Source of the DNA: an uncultured Clostridia bacterium
GTDB taxonomy: Bacteria > Bacillota > Clostridia > Christensenellales > HGM11417
Direction: 5' to 3'
NCBI GenBank assembly: GCA_944332455.1
Contig: CALVJY010000008.1
Location: 1-64,000, forward strand
DNA length: 64,000 nt
Part shown: positions 49,916-57,755 of the stretch, in pieces
Numbering within the stretch: position 1 is the first letter of the stretch
How the letters are laid out: the number at the start of each line of letters is the position of its first letter
Translations under genes and position numbers: made by a program
The notes under the pieces: model-generated
The model's database searches: none
Seen by the model: only the letters and a program-made list of their open reading frames with translations
What the model was told of the DNA's origin: nothing

Positions 49916-52153
49916 TTATTTTTGAACGTTTCGGGCCCTATCTTCAAACCACGAACTTCCCTTCCGGGCGAGGCGCAGGCTTCCGTCCGAGAGCGGGATC
50001 TCGGCCTCGAAGTCGCAGTCCAGCACGGGCGGGACGCGGACGATCTCGCCTCCGATCTCCTCGACGAACCCGGTCACGCACTCCAGCACGAAGTTGGCCG
50101 CCAGGGAGGCAAAGCCGTGGTTCAGGCTGCCGTAGACCTGATCGTTCTCCCACAGGGTGCCGGTGCGGAGGGCCATCTTCCAGAAATAGTCGATGCACTC
50201 CGAGGCCATGCGGGCCCTTTCCCCCGCCTTCATGAAGTAGTCCAGGCGGAGGTAATTGCCGATGAAGGCGTTGGAACGCGCGACGTCGGGGTGTACGACC
50301 TTATCGTCCCGGTTGGGGCCGAACTCCTCCAGCACGGTCCGATAAAAATCGGGATCCCGCTCGCGGTCGGCCACCCCGAAAAAGAGGGCATAGTACTGAC
50401 AGGTCTCGGTGCGGTTGCGGGTGTTGACCAGCTTCCCCTCCTGCCGCAGGGCCTGATCCACGAAAAATTCCCCGTCAAAGGCCATTTTGCGGATGGTCTC
50501 CTTCAGCTTCCGGCCCCGTTCCACCCAGGCCGGGCGGCCGTACAGCTGGCCGGCCTCCTCCAGCACCTGCGCGTAGCACATGTTGGAGGGAAAGTTGACC
50601 CCGCCGGTGTACTCGTTGGCCTTGCTCCACTCCACGAACACCCAATTGCCCAGGTCTTCCAGCAGGCCGAACTCGTTTTCACAGGGCCGGAAGAATGCCT
50701 CCAGCGCCTCCACCTTGGGCCGGCAGAGGTCGGCCATGGCATAGTCGCCCGTGCGCCGGACGTGGTCGCAAAGCTCCAGGATGAACCACAGGCTCCAGTT
50801 TGGGATGTAGATGTGATCGGGATTGTCGGCCGGGTAGCACATCGGGATCATGCCCTCGGGCAGATCGGGATCCTGGGGGGCCAGGCCGTAATTTTCCAGA
50901 TAGTTGCACTCGACGAGGTTTTTTCCGGTGAACAGCTTTTCGGCCCGGGCCGAGAAAAATCCGTCGCACAGCCAGCCCGCCCGCTCCCGGGAGGGGCAGT
51001 CGGTCAGAATGTCCGCGGCGTTCTGGGCCAGGGTGTGGCGGGCGGCCTCCACGACGGCCTCCAGCCTGGGGTCCGAACAGCGGAATTTCAGCGCCGACAC
51101 GTCCGGGTTTTCATAGCGGACAAAGGAGGGCGGGGCCAGGCGGATCTTCCCCTTTTTCAGGGCCAGCACAAAGTAGCGCCCGGTCATGGGCTCGAAGTTC
51201 TGCAAGTGGAATTTCCCCTTTTTCAGGGCGTATTTGACCACCTGACAGCAGCTGTTGCGGTAAAAGCAGACGTTCAGACCGGGCTGATTTTTGCCCTGCT
51301 CCTTCCAGTCCACCTCGTCCCACAGCACGAACAGTTCACTGTCCTGTTCGGCCTCGGCCTCCAGGTCCAGAAAGCCCGAAAGGGTGCGGCCGGCGTCGAA
51401 GATCCGGTATTCCATTTCAGACACCGCCTCGAAGGGCAGCCCCGCCCGCGGGGCATAGCGGAATTCCGAGGCCTCGAAGCTGATCTTCTCCTCCCACTCC
51501 TCGGGGGCGTAGCCGAAAAACTGCTCGTTGGGGTGCATGCAGCGGTCGTCGTAGTGCCAGCTGTCATCCAGCGACAGCTCGCCGCTTTCGGCCGGCGAAA
51601 AGGCCTCCCGTTCAAAGGCGGGAAAGGGCACCCGGCGGGGCAGCGGCGACTTTTCCGGGGCGGCTTCGGTCTCCAGCTCGGGGAACAGATCGAACTGTCC
51701 GGCGTAGAAGTCCCGGCGGTCATCCGCCATGCGGTAGGCCTCGGCAAAGGGCCGCTGGAAGGAGTAGCGCTCGGTGCGGGTGACGTGGTCGGTCAGCGCC
51801 CGGCAGGAAAAGGAGGCCGCGTCGAACAGCACCTTTCCGCCCCGGCAGACCTCGGCCCCGAAGGCGGGCGGCTGGTCGGCATAGCAGTAGGTGTTGACGT
51901 TGGCCCCGATGATCTCCACGGCCGCGGCCAGCGGCCGGCCGGCGTAGGCGTCCAGATCGAATTCGTCCGTGCGGACAAAGTGGTGGGCGGCCCGGGCCGG
52001 GCCGTAATGCTTGAATTCGCCGTTCAAAAACAGGCGGTAGGCCGGGGTGGCCGCGATCTTCAGGGTCTCCCCCGGCTCCGGCGTCCAGCTTCTGACAAAG
52101 CAGACCGCGAAATTCTTGGTTCGGGATTCTCCCTTCGCCCAGATCGATTTCAT
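49916..52153 (-). CDS. GH78-like alpha-L-rhamnosidase family protein
   Basis: A 745-residue protein without signal peptide. N-terminal beta domains (about 1-330) precede a six-hairpin domain starting near 340 with the GH78 region TDCPSRERAGWLCDGFF, followed by FVEWSKANEYTGGVNFPSNM. It would release rhamnose or a similar unit from imported oligosaccharides. CAGGAGAAAG precedes the ATG. It is flanked by gene-free spacers, so it may be a single-gene transcript; no consensus promoter was found. Confidence 0.83.
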   Translation of the reverse strand: MKSIWAKGESRTKNFAVCFVRSWTPEPGETLKIAATPAYRLFLNGEFKHYGPARAAHHFVRTDEFDLDAYAGRPLAAAVEIIGANVNTYCYADQPPAFGAEVCRGGKVLFDAASFSCRALTDHVTRTERYSFQRPFAEAYRMADDRRDFYAGQFDLFPELETEAAPEKSPLPRRVPFPAFEREAFSPAESGELSLDDSWHYDDRCMHPNEQFFGYAPEEWEEKISFEASEFRYAPRAGLPFEAVSEMEYRIFDAGRTLSGFLDLEAEAEQDSELFVLWDEVDWKEQGKNQPGLNVCFYRNSCCQVVKYALKKGKFHLQNFEPMTGRYFVLALKKGKIRLAPPSFVRYENPDVSALKFRCSDPRLEAVVEAARHTLAQNAADILTDCPSRERAGWLCDGFFSARAEKLFTGKNLVECNYLENYGLAPQDPDLPEGMIPMCYPADNPDHIYIPNWSLWFILELCDHVRRTGDYAMADLCRPKVEALEAFFRPCENEFGLLEDLGNWVFVEWSKANEYTGGVNFPSNMCYAQVLEEAGQLYGRPAWVERGRKLKETIRKMAFDGEFFVDQALRQEGKLVNTRNRTETCQYYALFFGVADRERDPDFYRTVLEEFGPNRDDKVVHPDVARSNAFIGNYLRLDYFMKAGERARMASECIDYFWKMALRTGTLWENDQVYGSLNHGFASLAANFVLECVTGFVEEIGGEIVRVPPVLDCDFEAEIPLSDGSLRLARKGSSWFEDRARNVQK

Positions 52154-52271
52154 CTCTTTCTCCTGATGCTGAAATGTTCAAAAATAAAAAGTTTGCCAAA
52201 ATTATGCCATTTTTAGATCTGGAACAGCCGCGGCGCGATCGGCCCCGCCCGCTCCTTTCCTTTTCAGAAGG

Positions 52272-52584
52272 TCAGTCTTTCAGAGACCTTTCAAAGACCA
52301 TGCGGAAAGTTTTCCCTCCGCCTGCGCTTTTCGCTCCTTTCCTCCCTTTTCAAAAGGTCAGTCCTTCAGCGGTTTTCACAGGGCCTGCCGACAGGTACCG
52401 CCATGCAGGAAAGCCTTGCGCTCCCTCCGTCTGCACCCCTTCAGATCCTCTCTTTGTTTTTTGGGGAAGTCAGCCCTTCACGGGCCTTTCAAAGGTCATG
52501 CGGAAAGATCTCCCTCCTTCCCTTTCGGTTTCAGTCCTTCAGGGACATTTCAAAGAGCATGCGGAAGGTCTTGCTCTCCCCCGG
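52272..52584. repeat. Tandem decayed copies of the DUF4432 gene 3' end
   Basis: The gene's last 50 bp (from 52531: TCAGTCCTTCAGGGACATTT...) recur at 52470, 52358 and 52272. On the minus strand the copy at 52272 reads TFRMVFERSLKD-stop and that at 52470 reads SFRMTFERPVKG-stop, against TFRMLFEMSLKD-stop in the gene. The copy at 52358 keeps PLKD-stop. Spacings are 61, 112 and 86 bp. Confidence 0.85.
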
Positions 52585-53508
52585 CTGCAGCACGCTCCGT
52601 TTTACCTCGGGCAAAAACGAGGAGGTGGCCGGCTCGATGCCCAGGCTGTAGTCCCCGCTGGCCATGGAGTTCCACTGCGTCATGTAGGGCAGCTGTTCGG
52701 GGTCGAAGCTGAGGGCGATGCGGATGCGCTCTCCCTCGAACTCGGCCTTTTTGCCGGCGCCCGGGCGCAGGGTGTGACAGTAGACCTCCTCGGGGTTGCC
52801 GGGCTTGGGGGCCTCGAACTCGTAATTTCTGGCCTCCTTGGCCACCGATTTGGGGTTGAAACCGGCGTGCGAGGCCGAGTCGATGCGATAGACCGCCTTT
52901 TCGGTCAGGGCGGGATAGCCGATGTTGTAGTGATACATCAGCACGTATTCCTGCGGGGTGAAGCCCTCGTTGCAGAGTTGGTCGCAGATCATCAGCTCGT
53001 CGCTGTCATAGAACAATCTGATCTTCCGGGTCAGGGTCAGGTGGCTGCCGAACAGGGCGGTCCAGCGCATCTGGCCGGAAAGCTGCACAAACCAGCGGCC
53101 CCCGTCCTCCCCCGTTTCCACGTTGACGTGCTCGGCGGGGATGGCCGAAAGGCTGCCGTGCTGCACGCAGTCGCGGTCCCCCCTTCTGGCGGGCGCGCCG
53201 ATGTTGTCCAGCCCGCAGGTAAACAAAAAGCCGCCGACAAAGCCGTTGACAAAGTCGTACACCCCCGGCGTGTTGCACAGCCTGGGCGAGACCATGCCGT
53301 TTTTGCTCAGAAAGCTGACCGTCATGCCCCGGTAGTCCAGCCGGGCGATGTCCATGCACTTGTCGGCCTGCACGAACAGGTTGTAGCGGCCGTTGTACAT
53401 CCGCCACAGCCGGCATCCGGCGGCCTTGCCCTCGGCGGCGATCAGCTGTTCGGCCCCGCAGAGGACCTCCATACGGGAGACGTATTGTTTCAGTTGGGAC
53501 ACTTCCAT
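52531..53508 (-). CDS. DUF4432 aldose-epimerase-like protein
   Basis: A 325-residue protein from the start MEVSQLKQ. It matches the DUF4432 branch of the galactose mutarotase-like fold: NLFVQADKCMDIARLDYRG, GLDNIGAPARRGD, HGSLSAIPAE and YHYNIGYP. Such enzymes interconvert or bind sugars, often next to sugar catabolic genes. A longer frame to 53568 has no similarity. It has its own promoter at 53547-53575. Three worn copies of its 3' end lie downstream. Confidence 0.88.
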   Translation of the reverse strand: MEVSQLKQYVSRMEVLCGAEQLIAAEGKAAGCRLWRMYNGRYNLFVQADKCMDIARLDYRGMTVSFLSKNGMVSPRLCNTPGVYDFVNGFVGGFLFTCGLDNIGAPARRGDRDCVQHGSLSAIPAEHVNVETGEDGGRWFVQLSGQMRWTALFGSHLTLTRKIRLFYDSDELMICDQLCNEGFTPQEYVLMYHYNIGYPALTEKAVYRIDSASHAGFNPKSVAKEARNYEFEAPKPGNPEEVYCHTLRPGAGKKAEFEGERIRIALSFDPEQLPYMTQWNSMASGDYSLGIEPATSSFLPEVKRSVLQPGESKTFRMLFEMSLKD

Positions 53509-53546
53509 TTCAAATTCCCCTTTCCGAAAAAATCGGGTTTTTGAAC

Positions 53547-53575
53547 AGTATAGCCTTTTTCGGGGCAAGTGTCAA
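53547..53575 (-). promoter_or_regulatory. Promoter of the DUF4432 gene
   Basis: Minus strand: TTGACA (53575-53570), 17 bp, TATACT (53552-53547), 38 bp before the chosen ATG, which supports that start. Confidence 0.88.
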
Positions 53576-53733
53576 ATCTTTTGCCCGTCCGCCGCCGACA
53601 AATCGTGCGGACCGGAAAAATTTGCCGCTTTCCCGGACGAATTTGCCGGGTCTTCCAAGCCATGGCCGGACAAACAGATCTTTTTTTATTTTCCCTTTTA
53701 CATGGTGCATTAAAAAAATTCACATAGTGCATT
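53576..53733. other. Gene-free spacer with short direct repeat
   Basis: No gene seen. TAGTGCATTAAAAAA-like sequence occurs twice (53703 and 53726), the second forming the T tract of the terminator at 53734-53772 on the minus strand. Confidence 0.5.
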
Positions 53734-53986
53734 AAAAAAGCGCGGCCCCTTCCCCAAAGCGGGAGGGGCCGCTCAACCGTGTCCCTTCCTCCGCAGATCT
53801 CAAGCGGCGGTCCGATCGGAAGGCGCCCGCGAGGCGGTTTTCCCGCACCGTTTTGCTAAACTCTTCCGGGCCCCGCCCCGCATCGGACCGTACTTTTGAA
53901 CCGTACTTCATGGGGCCGAACTGTACGAATATCTGATCCCCGCAGGTCAGACATTCGCAGATCTGCGGAAGCGGCGGCTGTTCCAC
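53732..53986 (-). CDS. Doubtful small protein between two terminators
   Basis: An 84-residue frame beginning with GTG (VEQPPLPQICECLTC...). It has a CxCLTC cysteine pair near the start but otherwise looks like low-complexity, charged sequence, and no ribosome binding site is clear. Its last codons run into the terminator hairpin at 53734-53772, which argues against it. It is listed only because it sits alone between two terminators with no other explanation for the segment. Confidence 0.15.
   Translation of the reverse strand: MEQPPLPQICECLTCGDQIFVQFGPMKYGSKVRSDAGRGPEEFSKTVRENRLAGAFRSDRRLRSAEEGTRLSGPSRFGEGAALF
53734..53772 (-). terminator. Intrinsic terminator, minus strand
   Basis: GCGGCCCCT (53742-53750) pairs with AGGGGCCGC (53764-53772), followed on the minus strand by six T (53739-53734). 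Its stem resembles that of the hairpin at 54008-54042. Confidence 0.8.
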
Positions 53987-54007
53987 ACTTTTAAATATAA
54001 GAATATA

Positions 54008-54042
54008 AGGGCCGCCCCTTCCGGAGCGGAAGGGGCGGCCCT
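54008..54042 (-). terminator. Terminator hairpin after the large lipoprotein gene
   Basis: A perfect 16-bp stem (54008-54023 with 54027-54042; AGGGCCGCCCCTTCCG) with a 3-nt loop is followed on the minus strand by a T/A-rich stretch. A smaller GAGTCC/GGACTC hairpin with CCCTTTT on the + strand lies at 54051-54075. Confidence 0.75.
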
Positions 54043-54094
54043 GTCGGGGAGAGTCCTTAAGGGACTCCCTTTTGATGCGTTACAGCCACAAATT

Positions 54095-56776
54095 TCAGGC
54101 CTGCGCGTCGTACATCGGAATGTAGGCCGTCATCTTGCCGACGTCGCCCAGATCGAGGTTGAGCGCCAGCTCGATGTATTCGGCCTCCAGGATGGACTGA
54201 TACATCAGCTGATTGACAGCTTCCACTTGAGCCGTCTCTAAATCCATTCCGCCTTGCATCAATCCGGGCACCAGCTCTGCTACCGCTGCCAGGAAGTCGT
54301 TCGTCAGCGAGAGATCGCCGAAGGGAATGAAAGTCGCTGTGCTGTTCTTCCGCACATCATCATTGGCCAGCGCATTGCGGTTGTGCTGCACGGTGTGTCC
54401 GTCGATGGTGACCGCCGACTTGAAGGCCCCCTCCTCATTTCCTACTTCATCATAGATTTCAGTAATCACAACAGCAAAGTTGAAACATTGCGAGGGCTGG
54501 TTATTGACTGTTTTTTCCTGTATTATGGTCTTTTCACTCTTTGAAAACGTATTGACACTGCTTTCAATTGCCGCTTTCATCGAACCGACCATAGTCAAAT
54601 TCCAGGCAGCAAACCAAGGCTCGTTTCCAGCCACCAGATTTTCGATGACTGTATTTTCCAGGGTCAGGTTGCTGTTGAACACGCTGCCCGAGCGGTGGTC
54701 GCGGTCCTCCAGCCAGACGGCCGCGCCGCCGGCCGTGGTCAGCACGCTGTCGGTGATGGTGACGTCGGAGCCGTTGTAGGAGTAGACGTTGTTGGCCCAG
54801 GACTCCCGCAGGTAGCAGGCAGTCAGATCCGTGTCCGCCCCCAAACCGATGGCACTGAAGGGCACCACCGTGCCGTAGATCGAGACATTTTCGGCTGTCA
54901 TGTCGGTGTAGTAGGTGCGGAAACCGCAGTAAGCCCCCGAATTGGCGTAAATGACTTCCATCCCGCCGTCCTCGGCGATCTGATCATCGGTGGGCAGGCT
55001 GGTATTCCCTTTGATGGAGAGGTTGGCAAAGGACAGCCAGTTGTCCTCGCCCTCATCGAACACGGCCTTGCTGCCGTCGACCAAAGTGGCGCCGGAATCA
55101 TCCACCGTATCTGCGGCCTGGGTCTCCAACTCCGACCGATGGGCGGAACTGCCCCGGACATAGGACCAGAATACGCCGGTCTGCGAATTGACCACCTGTC
55201 TGAGCTCCCCCGTGTTGTTCAGGTTGCCCGAGTTGCCGGGGTGGTTGGCATCGGTGTGCACCTTGAAGGTCTCCAGCGCGGTGATGTCGATGGTGAAGTA
55301 GTTGCCGTTGACGGTCAGATGATCGCCGGTCTTGTCCTGGCTGACCCGGACATAGAGATTTCCGGTGGCGTTTTTGGTCAGATTGCCCTCGGCGTCATAC
55401 TCCACGGAGCTCAGCACCGTGCCCTCGCCCAGGTTTTTGATGCAGCACTTTTCGCCGTCCACCCAGAAGAACTGATCGTCGTCCAGGTCGGCCTCGGTGA
55501 TGACGAGGTTGCGGTGGAGGTTGATGCAGTGCACGTTAAAGCTGCCGTAGGCGGCCTCCATCTGCTTGTGGGTGAACACATTGACGCCGTCGTTGAGCAG
55601 AAATTCAAAGGTCAGCACGTCCTGCTCGGTGTAGCGGGATTCCACGCTCACCCGCACGGTGCGGCCGGCATAGGCCGAGCCGAAGAACACTTCGTTCCCC
55701 TCGATGACGGCAAGGTCCTCGGGCGCGGCCACGAAGGCCCCGTCCTCCAGGATCTCGAAGGTCAGCTTTAAGACGTCCAGGCTGAAATCGATGGAGGCCG
55801 CGCCATCGCCCAGCAGCTCCACGTCAAACAGGAAGCTGTCCGCCGTACCCACTTCGTAGGGGTCGGCCTCGGTGTCCAGGAAGTCGCTCCCCTCCTGCCC
55901 CAGGTTTCCCAGGGTGTTAAGGTAGAGCGCATAGTCCGGGCCGTAGCTTAAGGCCGAGACCCGGTCCACAAAGCGGAGCTTGCGGACGGTCGGTTCCCCG
56001 GAAGAGGAGACGTAGCTCATCTCGTAGTCGCCGTTTTCCAGCTTGGGATAGGGATAGGTCTGTCCGGCCACGCACTCGACTTTGGTCACCGCGCCGTTTT
56101 CGGCCGTGAAGGTCACCGTCTGGTCGCTGGAGACCGAGAAGGTGTAGTTGACGGTGGAGAACATGATGCGGGTGTCCCCGTCATAGATGACGCTGTCGCT
56201 GTCGCCGGCCGCGACGATCTGCACGGTAAAGGTCTGGGGGGCATAGTCCTTGTAGGTCACCGTGATGGTGTAGGTGCCCACCTCGTCGTTTTTGAAGGCC
56301 GAGTCGTCCAGATCATAGGCGGACGCCTCCAGCAGCTCCTCGCTTCCGTCGTTAAAGACGGCGTAGACCTGCACGCCCGAAAAATCCACGTCCGAGCCGT
56401 AGCCGTAGACGTTCAGCACCGAGGAGCGGTCCACCCGGAACCCGGTCTCGGCCCGCACGAACTCGGCCACGGTGACCTGGAAGGAGGCCTGTTTTTCGTG
56501 CGCGGTGACGGTGATGGTGTAGGTCCCGGCCTTGTCTTTCTGGAAGCCGCCCTGGTCCACGGTGTAGTCCGAGGCGGGCACAACGGCCTCGGTGCCGTCC
56601 TCGTAGACGGCGGTCACGATCAGCCCGGACAGGTCGAGGTCCTCGTTGAAGGCCAGCTCGGTCTTGACGGCCGAGGTGTCCAGCTTCAGTTCCGCTACCG
56701 GCCGCTGGCAGCCGGCCAGGGTCAGAGCCAGCAGGGCGGCCATGGCCAGCAGCACGATCTTGGATGTCTTTTTCAT
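54095..56776 (-). CDS. Large Ig-like-domain lipoprotein
   Basis: An 893-residue surface lipoprotein, lipobox LAGC at about residues 19-22. Two bacterial Ig-like (Big_3-type) domains follow at about 28-105 and 115-190, each with the pattern DLSGLIVTAVYEDGTE and AGTYTITVTAHEKQ. The remaining 700 residues are beta-rich, with Asn/Gly turns and stacked short strands (NLTLENTVIENLV, NVSIYGTVVPFSA) suggestive of a parallel beta-helix as in surface adhesins or glycan lyases. Function unknown. AGGAGC precedes the ATG. Confidence 0.85.
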   Translation of the reverse strand: MKKTSKIVLLAMAALLALTLAGCQRPVAELKLDTSAVKTELAFNEDLDLSGLIVTAVYEDGTEAVVPASDYTVDQGGFQKDKAGTYTITVTAHEKQASFQVTVAEFVRAETGFRVDRSSVLNVYGYGSDVDFSGVQVYAVFNDGSEELLEASAYDLDDSAFKNDEVGTYTITVTYKDYAPQTFTVQIVAAGDSDSVIYDGDTRIMFSTVNYTFSVSSDQTVTFTAENGAVTKVECVAGQTYPYPKLENGDYEMSYVSSSGEPTVRKLRFVDRVSALSYGPDYALYLNTLGNLGQEGSDFLDTEADPYEVGTADSFLFDVELLGDGAASIDFSLDVLKLTFEILEDGAFVAAPEDLAVIEGNEVFFGSAYAGRTVRVSVESRYTEQDVLTFEFLLNDGVNVFTHKQMEAAYGSFNVHCINLHRNLVITEADLDDDQFFWVDGEKCCIKNLGEGTVLSSVEYDAEGNLTKNATGNLYVRVSQDKTGDHLTVNGNYFTIDITALETFKVHTDANHPGNSGNLNNTGELRQVVNSQTGVFWSYVRGSSAHRSELETQAADTVDDSGATLVDGSKAVFDEGEDNWLSFANLSIKGNTSLPTDDQIAEDGGMEVIYANSGAYCGFRTYYTDMTAENVSIYGTVVPFSAIGLGADTDLTACYLRESWANNVYSYNGSDVTITDSVLTTAGGAAVWLEDRDHRSGSVFNSNLTLENTVIENLVAGNEPWFAAWNLTMVGSMKAAIESSVNTFSKSEKTIIQEKTVNNQPSQCFNFAVVITEIYDEVGNEEGAFKSAVTIDGHTVQHNRNALANDDVRKNSTATFIPFGDLSLTNDFLAAVAELVPGLMQGGMDLETAQVEAVNQLMYQSILEAEYIELALNLDLGDVGKMTAYIPMYDAQA

Positions 56777-57121
56777 GATTTGCTCCTTGTCTTTATTTTT
56801 TTATGACATATTCAGCCCGGGGCTGTCTTTGCCATTTCGGAGAGTTTCCCGGTCTTTCCCCCTGATTGTCAGAACGCCGCCGGGGCGGCGGGACTTTGTC
56901 CGCCTTTCAGGGGGCCGGATCTTTCGCCTTTCCGCCAAAAAAACCGTTCAGAACGCCTTCGGGGGCGGCAGCTGTCCTCCGCGGAAGCGACTCCTTTTTT
57001 GCGCCTTTCGGCGGCGAGGCAAGATTTTTTTCAGCGAAAAGTTTTAGCTTTTCGCTGCCGCTTTTTGGTGCAAAAAAAGCGTTTTGAATGTTTTTACACC
57101 TGCTTTGGCTGCCTTCCCGCC
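56777..57121. other. Gene-free spacer between the two Ig-like protein genes
   Basis: No credible gene in either strand. It contains a CAGCGAAAAG-TTTTAG-CTTTTCGCTG hairpin (57031-57057), possibly a weak terminator on the + strand or an RNA 3' structure for the small Ig-like gene, and T-rich runs. No clear promoter for the lipoprotein gene was recognised. Confidence 0.5.
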
Positions 57122-57553
57122 TTACAGATCGTCGTGTCCGCCGTCCGTGGAGGCCGGCACTTCGATGTAGATGGTGTCGGTGCGTTTGGCGTCGTCGTTG
57201 GTCTGCACCGTGATCCGCACGATCCCCTGCATCCTCAGAAACTGCACGAACCCGGTCGGGCTGACCGTGGCCACGGAGGGATCCGAGGAGATGAAGGTCA
57301 CCGACTTGTCGGTGGCGTTTTCGGGGGTGACCTCCCATTCCAGCTGAAAGACCTTGGGATTGTTGTCCAGGGGGCGTTCCAGGGTGACCAGCTTGCGGCC
57401 GTCCTCGGTCAGGGTGTAGTCGCAGGTGAAGGCCACGCTTTCGGTGAACACCGTGCTGTTGGTGAACTCGGGCAGCAGACCGAAGATGCTGACGATCACC
57501 ACCCCCACCACGCAGGTCAGGATCTCGATGAGCACGATCCATTTTTTACTCAT
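57122..57553 (-). CDS. Small membrane-anchored Ig-like protein
   Basis: A 143-residue protein: N-terminal membrane span (WIVLIEILTCVVGVVIVSIFG) and an extracytoplasmic domain with a Big_2-like pattern (VTPENATDKSVTFISSDPSVATVSPTGFV). The start at 57553 is preferred: AGGAG is 9 bp upstream, while the ATG at 57559 is too close. It lies downstream of the ABC export genes and may be their partner or substrate-side accessory. Confidence 0.8.
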   Translation of the reverse strand: MSKKWIVLIEILTCVVGVVIVSIFGLLPEFTNSTVFTESVAFTCDYTLTEDGRKLVTLERPLDNNPKVFQLEWEVTPENATDKSVTFISSDPSVATVSPTGFVQFLRMQGIVRITVQTNDDAKRTDTIYIEVPASTDGGHDDL

Positions 57554-57598
57554 AGGCATCTTCTCCTAAGAAACAGTCATTTAATCAACAGCATTTCT

Positions 57599-57755
57599 CT
57601 TATATCGCTCTTGGCCGTCTATATCGCTCTTGTATCTCGCTTGGTCAGCGTATATCGCTCCGGCCGTCAAGCGGTCTTTGCGCCGCCCGGAGAAAGCGGC
57701 TCCGGGGCGGACCTCAGGAAGATCCCGCCGTCAGACGGTCTTTGCGCCGCCCTAG
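57599..57755. repeat. Two repeat series in the 3' flank of the ABC permease gene
   Basis: ATATCGCTC recurs four times between 57599 and 57660 in an irregular unit of about 19 bp. A second repeat, GCCGTCARRCGGTCTTTGCG, occurs at 57664 and 57728, offset 64 bp, the latter ending directly at the permease stop codon. Confidence 0.75.
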
